Below, one piece after another: positions 35,523-43,879 of a stretch of DNA of 64,000 nucleotides. Position numbers and translations under genes: made by a program. The DNA is taken from contig CAJURN010000012.1 in NCBI GenBank assembly GCA_910589055.1, positions 1 through 64,000 on the forward strand, written 5' to 3'. Each line of letters opens with the position of its first letter. Position 1 is the stretch's first letter. This DNA is from an uncultured Muribaculaceae bacterium. Its GTDB lineage: Bacteria > Bacteroidota > Bacteroidia > Bacteroidales > Muribaculaceae. The notes beneath the pieces were generated by a model that saw nothing but the letters and a program-made list of their open reading frames with translations, had not been told where the DNA came from and made no database searches.

Positions 35523-36926
35523 ATGGTAAAAAAACTCCTTTTGACACTCGCCGCTTCAGCCGCGGTATTCTCGGCCACGTCACAGAAAGTAATGTCCGAC
35601 AAACCGACTTTCGTACATTCCACATCCGACAAATACGAGTATCCAACCGACCCCGAGGTTCTTGCCAAGCTCGACAAATGGCAGGATCAGAAACTTGGCA
35701 TCATGTTCCACTGGGGCGTGTACTCCGTGCCCGGTATAGCCGAATCGTGGGCGCTCTGTTCCGAAGACCGCTGGTTTACCAACCGCCGTCTCGAGGCAAG
35801 ACCCGACCGTCCTTCCTACGGCGAGTTCAAACAGTGGTACTGGAACCTCGCCAATGAATTCAACCCAACCGAGTTCGAGCCTGCCGACTGGGCTGCGCTT
35901 GCCAAGGACAACGGTTTCAAATATGTGATTTTCACGACCAAGCACCACGACGGATTCTGCATGTTCGACACCAAGCAGACCGACTATAAAGTGACTGCCG
36001 GCCCGTATGCCAACGGCAAGTACGCCAACATCGTGCGCCACGTGTTCGATGCTTTCCGCGACAAGGATTTCATGATCGGGGCATATTTTTCCAAACCCGA
36101 CTGGCACAACGAGAATTTCTGGGATCCTTTCTTTTCCACGCCCGACCGCAATCCGAACTACAACGTGAAAAAATATCCCGAAAAATGGGAGAAATTCAAG
36201 CAGTTCACAGCCGCGCAGATCGACGAGCTCATGAGCGACTACGGTCCTGTCGACATCCTCTGGCTCGACGGAGGCTGGGTGCGCAAGCCCGACCTCGACA
36301 TTGATCTCGACAACATCGTTGACAATGCCCGCAAGAAACAGCCGGGTCTCATTGCCGTTGACCGCACCGTGCCCGGACGCAACGAGAACTATCAGACTCC
36401 CGAGCAGCCAATTCCCGCCGTACAGCAGCCGTTCCCCTGGGAGAGCTGCCTGACATTGAGCAACACCTGGGGCTGGAACCCCGCTCCCAAATACAAATCG
36501 GGGCGCTGGGCTATAAACACTCTTGCCGAAATCGTTGCAAAGGGCGGATGTCTGGCTCTTAATGTGGGTCCCGACCGCTACGGCAAAATCGAAGACGCCG
36601 CCATCGAACGACTCAATGAACTTGGCAACTGGCTCAAACGCAACGGCGAGGCCATCTACTCGACTCGTATCACTCCGGTATACAACAGCGGCAACACATG
36701 GTTTACCGCCGCAAAAGACGGCCGCACCCTGTATGCCATCTACGCGCTGCCCGAAGGCGAGAAACTTCCCGCCACAATTACATGGGAAGGCAATGTTCCC
36801 AAAGGTAAAATGACACTCCTTTCATCGGGTAAAACAGTAAAATACACTGTAAACGACGGCAAAGTGACAGTAAAACTGCCCTCAGGACTCGCCGATGAAC
36901 CCATAGCGTTCAAATTCAAAAACTAA
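35523..36926 (+). CDS. GH29 alpha-L-fucosidase
   Basis: 467 residues with a signal peptide (LLLTLAASAAVFSATSQ). GH29 landmarks: KLGIMFHWGVYSVPG near 58, FTTKHHDGFCMFDTK near 138 and the nucleophile segment VDILWLDGGW (Asp about 250). A candidate acid/base Glu lies in PFPWESCLTL near 308, and LALNVGPDRYGKI is near 345. The enzyme removes alpha-linked fucose and acts in the periplasm. It starts a second unit with lyase D. Fucosidases are not part of the standard chondroitin or heparan pathway, so the substrate may carry fucose branches, as in fucosylated chondroitin sulfate or mucin-like glycans. Length is normal and no motif is missing. Confidence 0.9.
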   Translation: MVKKLLLTLAASAAVFSATSQKVMSDKPTFVHSTSDKYEYPTDPEVLAKLDKWQDQKLGIMFHWGVYSVPGIAESWALCSEDRWFTNRRLEARPDRPSYGEFKQWYWNLANEFNPTEFEPADWAALAKDNGFKYVIFTTKHHDGFCMFDTKQTDYKVTAGPYANGKYANIVRHVFDAFRDKDFMIGAYFSKPDWHNENFWDPFFSTPDRNPNYNVKKYPEKWEKFKQFTAAQIDELMSDYGPVDILWLDGGWVRKPDLDIDLDNIVDNARKKQPGLIAVDRTVPGRNENYQTPEQPIPAVQQPFPWESCLTLSNTWGWNPAPKYKSGRWAINTLAEIVAKGGCLALNVGPDRYGKIEDAAIERLNELGNWLKRNGEAIYSTRITPVYNSGNTWFTAAKDGRTLYAIYALPEGEKLPATITWEGNVPKGKMTLLSSGKTVKYTVNDGKVTVKLPSGLADEPIAFKFKN

Positions 36927-36957
36927 GCATACACCTTTTAATAAAACCATATCCAAC

Positions 36958-39636
36958 ATGAGATTAATCCTAAGCGTTGCTCTGATTGCCTGCGTAAGTC
37001 TCTCCGGCATGGCCGCAAAACCGTTCAGCGGTCTGCGGAAATACGAGAAAAGTTACCTCGTGGGCGAAAAAGAGAAAGTAAAAGGCAGCGGCGAGCTCTC
37101 CATCTCGTCGGGCTGCCTTCGCCCTAAAGGCAACCGCGAGCGCCCCTACCCGCAGAAAGGCGACCGCCTCGTTGTGAATCCGCCCACATTCACATGGCCC
37201 ATGGCCGACTATAAGTTCCCTGAAAAATTCCCCGTTCCCGCGAGCGACAAGATGTTCGGCGACTATCTCACCTACGACTTCCAGCTTTGCGCCAACCCTG
37301 ATTTTTCGGGCGAGACACTGATCACCCGCGAAAAACTTCCGCTTGCCATGTGCAACGTCCACAGCCCGCTCGCGCCGGGCAAATGGTACTGGCGCTACCG
37401 CGTCAGCGGCGAGAGCAAATGGTCGCCTAAGGAAGTCATCACCGTCAAGGCCAATGTGCCGGAATTCGCCTCGCCCTCGTCGGCAGAGGCTGTGGCAATG
37501 CTCCCGCAGTCGCATCCTTTCATTTTCAAGCCGCTTGAAGCGACATCAAAGCCCGGCAACCGCGACCGCCGCACCCTCGTGAAAAGTCTGCTCAAAAAAG
37601 CTGACAAAGCTGTAAACAAAAGCATCTCCGACTACGATGTGAAAGGTCAGGAAATCCCTGCCACAGCATCCGAATCGGAACGCTCACAGATTGAGAAATT
37701 CCGTCTGCGCTACCGCATCGAGCCTATGTGCCGCGACATAGCTTCGCTGCTCACAGCCTATCGTCTCGACCCCAAGCCGTCATATCTTGAGCACGCAATC
37801 GCCCTTGGCGACCATGTAGCGTCGCACGATGCGGAAAAGATGTATGCCATGTCCGACTTCTCGGGCGCACGCTCCATGTCGACCCTCTCCGAAATCATCG
37901 ACGTGGCCGGAGACACACTTGGCAAGGAACGGATGAAACAATACACCGACTTCATCGCCAAAGTAGGCCGCCGCATCATGTCCACGGTCATGACAGAGAA
38001 CGTAGGTTCTGCCGACGGCATCCTCTACGCACATTTCTTCCAGCACACGTTCAACAACATCTTCACCACCTCCATAATCATGCTGCCCCACCTCGATGAG
38101 GCACGCTCATGGTTCGACGCCCTCTATGACATATGGCTGTCGCGCTCGCCCGGCGGCGGCTTCCTTGCCGACGGCGTGTGGCCCAACGGCAATATCGGCT
38201 ACATCCACGTGAACATGGCCTCGATGGTGGAAAACATGCTGCTCTACCGCAATCTTTTTGGAGTTGAACTCTTCTCGCATCCGTGGTACAGCAACTGCGC
38301 CGACGCTCTCGCCATGGTGGTTCCCGCCGGTTCGGCCGGTGACGGATTCGGCGACGACAGCGGTCAGATTCCCGTGAAGAACTCACTGCGCCAGGACTTC
38401 GCATACATCCTCGGCACCGAACTCGGAAATCCTTTCGCCATCGACTACGCACGCCGATTGGCAGGTACTCCCGAAGGTCAGCCATATACCTTCACCAAGG
38501 ATAATTTCATGGAATACCGCCTTGAGAGCGACAATCCCTCCAAGGGCAAGAAAGCCTTCGCAGGAAAAGTTCCCAACGCAGCCGTGTTCCCCGAGACGGG
38601 TATCGCCACAATGCACACCAACATCAACGACACCACTTCCAACCTGTTCCTGGCCTTCCGCAGCTCGCCCTTCGGCGTGGGTTCCCACGGTATGGCTGAG
38701 CAGAACAGTTTCAACCTGTGCTACGGCGGGCTACCCATCTTCTACCCTACCGGCTACAAGATCACAACCACCGACAAGCATTATCTGCTTGCACACAAGA
38801 ACAGCCGCGCCCGCAACACATTTACAGTCGACGGCAAGACCCAGGCATACAGCCACAGCGCCTACGGCTGGATTCCGCGCTTCGTCAACGGTGAAGACAT
38901 CACTTATGCGCTCGGCGACGCCTCACATGCCTACGTTCCCTTCGACATCAGTGCCCTTAACTGGGAAACCGTGCTGCGCGATGCCAATGCCTACACCTCC
39001 GAGATGGGCTTCATAATAAAAGATGAGGACAATCCTCAGGTGAAGAAATTCCGCCGTCACGTAGCCATGCTCCGCCCCGGCATCGTGGTAATCTACGATG
39101 ATCTTGAGGCCGACAAGGACGTTACTTGGACAATGCACCTCAACGGCATGGAACGCTCGAACATGTCGCTCGACAAAAAGCACAATGTTCTCACCGCCGC
39201 CACCGACAATGCAACCGCAGTTGCTACCGTGACCGGCTCCCGTGCTATCCGTTCCGAGCTTGCCGACAGCAGCATCATACGTCCTTTCGACTGGCTTAAC
39301 CCCCAGCGCGGACGTCCTGCCAAGACTTTCGAAGCCAAGCAGTACCACAGTACTTTCGAGAACGCCGAGAAATGCCGCCGCATGCGTTTCCTCACCGTTA
39401 TCCGCGTGAATGACGCACCCGACGATTACACAATCAATGCCGAACTCGACCCCTCCAAGGAGGCCCGTCTTGAAATCGTGAACAAACGCACCGGAGAATC
39501 TCTGCTTGCAGGACCCACCGAAGGCGCCGACTATGCCGCCAGCCGCCGCTATCCCCTCAGCACCGTGCTGCGCATGCCTGACGGCACCATAAAGGAAACC
39601 GCCGACCGCCTGCCGCTCATGGCTTTACCGGAATGA
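36958..39636 (+). CDS. Polysaccharide lyase, DUF4962 + heparinase II/III type (lyase D, divergent)
   Basis: 892 residues with a signal peptide (LILSVALIACVSLSGMAA). The fold order matches lyases A-C: PGKWYWRYRVSG near 140, AHFFQHTFNNIF near 363, DGVWPNGNIGYIHVN near 405, RSSPFGVGSHGMAEQNSF near 565, NSRARNTFTVDGKTQ near 620. Important differences: the WHN/GDSYY block is W-P-N-G-N-I-G-Y, and the S-G-H-H block is T-G-Y-K, so one or two histidines present in A and B are missing. It may use another acid/base set or act on a different polymer. It sits 31 nt after the GH29 gene. A palindromic terminator begins at its stop codon. Confidence 0.8.
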   Translation: MRLILSVALIACVSLSGMAAKPFSGLRKYEKSYLVGEKEKVKGSGELSISSGCLRPKGNRERPYPQKGDRLVVNPPTFTWPMADYKFPEKFPVPASDKMFGDYLTYDFQLCANPDFSGETLITREKLPLAMCNVHSPLAPGKWYWRYRVSGESKWSPKEVITVKANVPEFASPSSAEAVAMLPQSHPFIFKPLEATSKPGNRDRRTLVKSLLKKADKAVNKSISDYDVKGQEIPATASESERSQIEKFRLRYRIEPMCRDIASLLTAYRLDPKPSYLEHAIALGDHVASHDAEKMYAMSDFSGARSMSTLSEIIDVAGDTLGKERMKQYTDFIAKVGRRIMSTVMTENVGSADGILYAHFFQHTFNNIFTTSIIMLPHLDEARSWFDALYDIWLSRSPGGGFLADGVWPNGNIGYIHVNMASMVENMLLYRNLFGVELFSHPWYSNCADALAMVVPAGSAGDGFGDDSGQIPVKNSLRQDFAYILGTELGNPFAIDYARRLAGTPEGQPYTFTKDNFMEYRLESDNPSKGKKAFAGKVPNAAVFPETGIATMHTNINDTTSNLFLAFRSSPFGVGSHGMAEQNSFNLCYGGLPIFYPTGYKITTTDKHYLLAHKNSRARNTFTVDGKTQAYSHSAYGWIPRFVNGEDITYALGDASHAYVPFDISALNWETVLRDANAYTSEMGFIIKDEDNPQVKKFRRHVAMLRPGIVVIYDDLEADKDVTWTMHLNGMERSNMSLDKKHNVLTAATDNATAVATVTGSRAIRSELADSSIIRPFDWLNPQRGRPAKTFEAKQYHSTFENAEKCRRMRFLTVIRVNDAPDDYTINAELDPSKEARLEIVNKRTGESLLAGPTEGADYAASRRYPLSTVLRMPDGTIKETADRLPLMALPE

Positions 39637-39674
39637 GAGGGTGTTTTAATAATAAGTGTTATTAAACACCCTCT
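39636..39674. terminator. Bidirectional palindromic terminator between lyase D and anSME
   Basis: The ends AGAGGGTGTTT and AAACACCCTCT pair perfectly, with an A/T-rich partly paired centre. It overlaps the stop of lyase D and contains the stop of the convergent anSME gene. Its 11-bp ends are the same sequence as the ends of the 61693-62033 element. Confidence 0.6.
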
Positions 39675-40882
39675 AACATAACATTGGCCGGGGCGCGTCC
39701 GGCCAAATACTCATCCGCCATGAAGCGGAAATAGCGCTCTGAATGTGCGAAAAAGCGGTGATAACCCTCGCACAGATAATTATGACCTGCCTCGCCTGTG
39801 CGCGAGATGCCGAAGCGATTGCGAGGGCATTCTCCGTTGCACATGGCGAGGTATTTGCATTCACGGCATTGCCCGGTAAGTCCGGCCTGCTTCGATGCGC
39901 CGAATTTCTGCTGTCGTTCGGACATCATCATCTCAAGCACAGTCATCTTGTTGATGTTTCCGAGATAGTGGGAAGGAAACACAAAGTGGTCGCAGGCATA
40001 GACATCGCCGTTGTGTTCCATTACCGCCGCATGTCCGCAATGCCGTCCCATGGTGCAAAGTCCGGGCTCCTGCCCTACATATCCGGCCAAAGTGGCATCG
40101 AATATCTGAACAAACATTTTGCCTACGTCGGCGCGTACCCACTGGTCGAACACCCCGCAAAGAAATGAGCCCCATTGCTCGGGAGTCACCGACATGGGCG
40201 TAAGGTCTCCTTCGCGCATTATACCCGAAGCGAGCGACCCGTCGGCCGTACGGCGTTCCACGATAGGAGTGAACTGGAGGTAGCGACACCCGATTTCCTT
40301 GAAAAAATTATAGAATTCCACCGGATAGTCGGCATTGAAATCATTTACTACGGCCATAGCGTTCCATTCCACATTGTGTCTCTGGAGCATGCGTATGCCA
40401 CTCATCACCTTATTGAAGGTAGCCTTTCCGAGCGCAGTGCGGCGGTATTCGTTATGGAATTCCTCCGGGCCGTCAATCGACAAACCCACGAGCCATCCGT
40501 TGTCGTGAAGGAAGCGGCACCACTCGTCGGTGAGCAAGGTTCCGTTGGTCTGAAGGCTGTTTTCGATGTGTCTTCCTCCGGCATATTTCCGCTGAAGCTC
40601 CATAGCCTTGCGGTAGAAGTCGAGACGCCGCAGAGTAGGCTCTCCGCCGTGCCAGGTAAACTGCACCGACGAAGTTGTCTGCGCCTCGATATACGACTTT
40701 ATATAACGCTCCAGCGTAGTATCATCCATCTGTGTTCGCCCCGGCCCGAAAAGCCCTGATTTAGACAGATAATAACAGTAGTCGCACGCAAGATTGCACG
40801 CCGGGCCGGCCGCCTTGGCCATGATATAAAGAGGATATGCGAAAGGATTGGGCAGGCCGCCCATGTCGGATGATATCATCAT
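39662..40882 (-). CDS. Anaerobic sulfatase-maturing enzyme (anSME), radical SAM
   Basis: 406 residues, cytoplasmic. The radical SAM cluster motif is Cys29-x3-Cys33-x2-Cys36 followed by Y-Y. WHGGEPTL, S-L-Q-T-N-G-T-L and GLSIDGPEEFHN follow as in the anSME family. The C-terminal SPASM region has the auxiliary-cluster cysteines (GLCTMGRHCGH...YACDHF; CRECKYLAMCNGECPRNRF). The enzyme oxidises the active-site Ser or Cys of sulfatases to formylglycine before export, using SAM. Both sulfatases in this locus carry Ser, so it is their expected partner. It is convergent with the lyase operon and has its own promoter. Two Met codons start the frame (40882 or 40879). Confidence 0.93.
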   Translation of the reverse strand: MMISSDMGGLPNPFAYPLYIMAKAAGPACNLACDYCYYLSKSGLFGPGRTQMDDTTLERYIKSYIEAQTTSSVQFTWHGGEPTLRRLDFYRKAMELQRKYAGGRHIENSLQTNGTLLTDEWCRFLHDNGWLVGLSIDGPEEFHNEYRRTALGKATFNKVMSGIRMLQRHNVEWNAMAVVNDFNADYPVEFYNFFKEIGCRYLQFTPIVERRTADGSLASGIMREGDLTPMSVTPEQWGSFLCGVFDQWVRADVGKMFVQIFDATLAGYVGQEPGLCTMGRHCGHAAVMEHNGDVYACDHFVFPSHYLGNINKMTVLEMMMSERQQKFGASKQAGLTGQCRECKYLAMCNGECPRNRFGISRTGEAGHNYLCEGYHRFFAHSERYFRFMADEYLAGRAPANVMLEGV

Positions 40883-40904
40883 GATTGCAATGGATATTTA
40901 TTTA

Positions 40905-40935
40905 CAAATATACGCAAATAATCCGTTTCATCCAA
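40905..40935 (-). promoter_or_regulatory. anSME promoter
   Basis: On the minus strand, TTG (40935-40933), 20 nt, then TATATTTG (40912-40905), matching the -33/-7 spacing of Bacteroidota promoters. The ATG follows after about 22 nt. The upstream transcript ends at a strong terminator just before, so the gene is independently expressed. Confidence 0.55.
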
Positions 40936-40949
40936 CCATAAAAAAACGA

Positions 40950-40991
40950 CTTTGCCGGGATAAGCCTAATGTTAGGTTTATCCCGGCAAAG
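40950..40991 (-). terminator. Rho-independent terminator of the second SusCD operon
   Basis: A stem of about 20 bp (CTTTGCCGGGATAA...TTATCCCGGCAAAG, one G-T pair) with a very short loop. On the minus strand a U-run from 40946 to 40940 follows. It lies 23 nt past the stop of the CBM9-like gene. Confidence 0.9.
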
Positions 40992-41014
40992 CGGATTTTA
41001 AATTATTAACCTGC

Positions 41015-41935
41015 TTAGAGCGCTACTTTGGTGGAGTTGTTGCCCTGTACACGGATGTAAACACCATTTTCGGGATTGTTTACACGCATGCCCTGGAGGT
41101 TGTAGTAAACAACGGGGAGATTTGCGTCAACAACTACATCGGCAACACCTGCATTGCCAAGGTCGCCCTTGAATGTGATTTCGCCGAATTCAGCGTTCCA
41201 GCGCCATGCGTTGTGGTCGGAACCGGACCAGCCCATGATAAACAGACGGTTGTTGCTTTCGTAGTCTTCGCAGTTGGCAATATTCACGTCCATAAGGATG
41301 CTCTTGTCGGTAGCGAGGTTACCTTCAGTTCCTTCGGGCATGATTTCGCTCCAGGGAATCACACATTCGATGTCGTAGCCGTAGTCGGTGCGAACTGATT
41401 TGTATTCAAGACCGGTGAGCTTGCCATCGACCATACGACCACCTGCGTAGCCACCGCCTGAAGTCTGATTTTCGGTAGCACCGGGCCAGATACGGATCTG
41501 GGAAAGTCCGCGGCTGCGTGCGTCGATTGAAGAGTGGTATTCATCACGACCTGCGGGATCGGGGAAGAACATGATTTCAACGTTGTCAACACCGGTATCA
41601 CCTTTCATCTGGTCCTTGTCGTAGGGTACGTAGGTGTCGTCAACGACCTTGATGAAATAGTAGATATAGTTGTCGTCATATACAGCCTGGAAGGAAGCCG
41701 AGTATGCACCGATTTCAACGGGTTCCACACCCCAGTCGGTGGTAACTACATCAACGGGCTGGACTGTAACAGCGGTGTGCGCCCAGCAATCTTCATTGGC
41801 GAGACCGTCGATTTCAATCCATTCGGTTGTGGAGTAGATATCCATTTTGCGGATGCCTTCGTAGTACTCCTGTGCGCATACTGAACCTACTGAAAGAACA
41901 GATGCGAGCATAAATGCGGTAAATGTTTTTTTCAT
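41015..41935 (-). CDS. Secreted CBM9/DOMON-like sugar-binding protein
   Basis: 306 residues with a signal peptide (MKKTFTAFMLASVLSVGSVCAQ). Residues about 35-255 follow the CBM9-like beta-sandwich layout: W-I-E-I-D-G-L-A-N-E-D-C-W, A-S-F-Q-A-V-Y-D-D-N-Y-I-Y-Y-F-I-K-V-V-D-D, D-N-V-E-I-M-F-F-P-D, Y-D-I-E-C-V-I-P-W-S-E-I and D-V-N-I-A-N-C-E-D. The C-terminal tail (VYYNLQGMRV then GVYIRVQGNNSTKV) matches the one at 4218-5681. It probably binds glycan at the surface or is exported by a tail-dependent route. It is third after SusC and SusD (39-nt gap), the usual slot of a surface glycan-binding protein. Confidence 0.75.
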   Translation of the reverse strand: MKKTFTAFMLASVLSVGSVCAQEYYEGIRKMDIYSTTEWIEIDGLANEDCWAHTAVTVQPVDVVTTDWGVEPVEIGAYSASFQAVYDDNYIYYFIKVVDDTYVPYDKDQMKGDTGVDNVEIMFFPDPAGRDEYHSSIDARSRGLSQIRIWPGATENQTSGGGYAGGRMVDGKLTGLEYKSVRTDYGYDIECVIPWSEIMPEGTEGNLATDKSILMDVNIANCEDYESNNRLFIMGWSGSDHNAWRWNAEFGEITFKGDLGNAGVADVVVDANLPVVYYNLQGMRVNNPENGVYIRVQGNNSTKVAL

Positions 41936-41974
41936 GTTGTAAATAATAAGGGGGTTAATGATTATGATAGTAAA

Positions 41975-43849
41975 TTAATATCCTGAGTTCTGTTGCAGCA
42001 CATCCATTCCGACAATCTGACGCTCGGTAAGAGGTATGGGAAGACGGTGGTGTACCGCGGGGTCAAATCCGCGTGATCCGAATAAATCCGCCGCCATGTT
42101 CCAGCGCAGATAGTCGAACCAAAGGTGGGATTCGAGGCAGAGTTCTTTCTCGCGCTCCTTGACAATCGCATCCATGAAGTCGCCGGAATCGTTGGCTGAA
42201 GGATAGTCGACTGACTGGGGAGTGAGCATTGAAGCATCGTCGAAGGGCAGCTTGTAGGCGCGGCGGCGTACCTTGTTGAGATATTTCGCTGCATTTACCT
42301 TGTCGCTGGTCTTGTAAAGAGCCTCGGCATACTGCAGATAGAGGTCGGCGAGGCGGAAGATTCGCTGATTGATAGAATTGTCGCCTTCATATCCGGGCAG
42401 ACCTTCGGCAGCCCAGTTCTCGATCGCGTTATAGGGAATGTACTTTTTGAATCCGTAGTAGCTGTTGGGGTACGGCTGAAGATTTGTTCCGGCCCAGTTG
42501 GTTGAAATCACGTCGCGGCCGGGAACATAGAACGAATCGTACATTCGGGGGTCGGCAGCTCTGATTTCGGAAAGCAAGGTCTGGATATACTTGCTGTCGG
42601 AAGTGCCCCACCCCGGTTCGGTCTTGACATTAAGGCGGAATTTATAAGTTTTCAGAATCTCATTGATATCATCGGCCAACGCATCCCAATCGCCGGTGAA
42701 GAGATTGAAGAAATCGCTTACAGAGGGTACATTGACACCGATTGCCGAAGCGTAGGCTTTGGTAACCTCGGCCTGCACGATATTCGAGGCGCTCGAAGGA
42801 GCCAGCGATGCGTACTTGTCGTAGACGTCCTGAGTGAGCTCGTAGCCGGAGCTGAATTTGTTTACCCAGTCCATATTGACGTTGCAGATGCCGAAGCCGC
42901 CACCAACACCGTCGGGTCCGAGACGGCGCCAGAGATATGAGGCTCGCTGGGTGTCGTCGCTTACAGTCTGGAACTGGATTTCAAAAATTGATTCGGAATT
43001 ATTTTCGTGGTTAAAATCGAAATTCCATGCGTAATCTTCGGTAAGGGCGTATTCCGAGCCGGTCTGATTGCCGCAAGCGAGCGCTTTGGCAAACCATTCG
43101 CCGGCCTTGCCATATTCCTCAAGATACATATACATCTGTCCGAGATATGCGGCTGCCGCGCCCTTTGTTGCAGCACCGAGCTTAACCGAAGGCCACGATG
43201 CGGGCAGACGGTCGTAGGCGTCGGAGAAGTTGCTGAGGATTTCTTTCCAGCACTCGTCGAGCGTATTGCGGCCCTTCATGAGCTGTTCACGTCCGGCAAT
43301 CTCACGGTCGATAATGGGCACGCCAAGACCCTGGGGGTCATAGTTGGGATGCGACGGCAGTTTATCACCGTAAGAGCGTGTGAGATAAAAGTAAGCCCAC
43401 GCACGGAGGAAGCTACATTCGCCCACCATCTTTTCAAGCTCCTGAGATTCAGCCTCGGTGACAGAGCCGGAGGCAATAAGTTTCTCGATTTTGGTGCTTA
43501 CGTCGTTTGCACGTGAAATAATCGTGTAAAGATTCTTCCAGATGCAGTACACGGCGCTTGAACCGTCGAAGTAAGCGAAATTCACCATGGGCTTCACATC
43601 CTCAAGGCTTGCACGGAAGTCGAGCTCGCCGGTTGCGAAGCAGGTATAGTAGTAATAGCCGTAGAAGTAGAGCCATTCGCCGTACATGCCGTTGTATACA
43701 CCATTGACGGCAGTCTGGGCGTTTTCCACGCTATTGATGAGGTCATCGGCAGGAATACCATTGTAGTTTTCCACGTCGAGGTAATCGTCGCACGCAGATG
43801 CTGATAAACCCACAAGCGCAATGGCAATAATATGCTTTAATGTTTTCAT
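41975..43849 (-). CDS. susD: SusD/RagB-like lipoprotein (second system)
   Basis: 624 residues with a lipoprotein signal (GLSASAC, Cys20) followed by D-D-Y-L-D-V-E-N-Y. SusD features: N-A-Q-T-A-V-N-G-V-Y-N-G, E-C-S-F-L-R-A-W-A-Y-F-Y-L, G-A-A-A-A-Y-L-G-Q-M-Y-M-Y, R-L-A-D-L-Y-L-Q-Y-A-E-A-L-Y and the C-terminal LWFDYLRWNMA...RLPIPLTERQIVGMDVLQQNSGY. It is longer than the first SusD (555) and not close to it, so the two systems take different glycans. The 30-nt spacing from SusC puts them in one operon. Confidence 0.94.
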   Translation of the reverse strand: MKTLKHIIAIALVGLSASACDDYLDVENYNGIPADDLINSVENAQTAVNGVYNGMYGEWLYFYGYYYYTCFATGELDFRASLEDVKPMVNFAYFDGSSAVYCIWKNLYTIISRANDVSTKIEKLIASGSVTEAESQELEKMVGECSFLRAWAYFYLTRSYGDKLPSHPNYDPQGLGVPIIDREIAGREQLMKGRNTLDECWKEILSNFSDAYDRLPASWPSVKLGAATKGAAAAYLGQMYMYLEEYGKAGEWFAKALACGNQTGSEYALTEDYAWNFDFNHENNSESIFEIQFQTVSDDTQRASYLWRRLGPDGVGGGFGICNVNMDWVNKFSSGYELTQDVYDKYASLAPSSASNIVQAEVTKAYASAIGVNVPSVSDFFNLFTGDWDALADDINEILKTYKFRLNVKTEPGWGTSDSKYIQTLLSEIRAADPRMYDSFYVPGRDVISTNWAGTNLQPYPNSYYGFKKYIPYNAIENWAAEGLPGYEGDNSINQRIFRLADLYLQYAEALYKTSDKVNAAKYLNKVRRRAYKLPFDDASMLTPQSVDYPSANDSGDFMDAIVKEREKELCLESHLWFDYLRWNMAADLFGSRGFDPAVHHRLPIPLTERQIVGMDVLQQNSGY

Positions 43850-43879
43850 TTTCTGTGGTATTTTAAGAGTGACGTGGTT

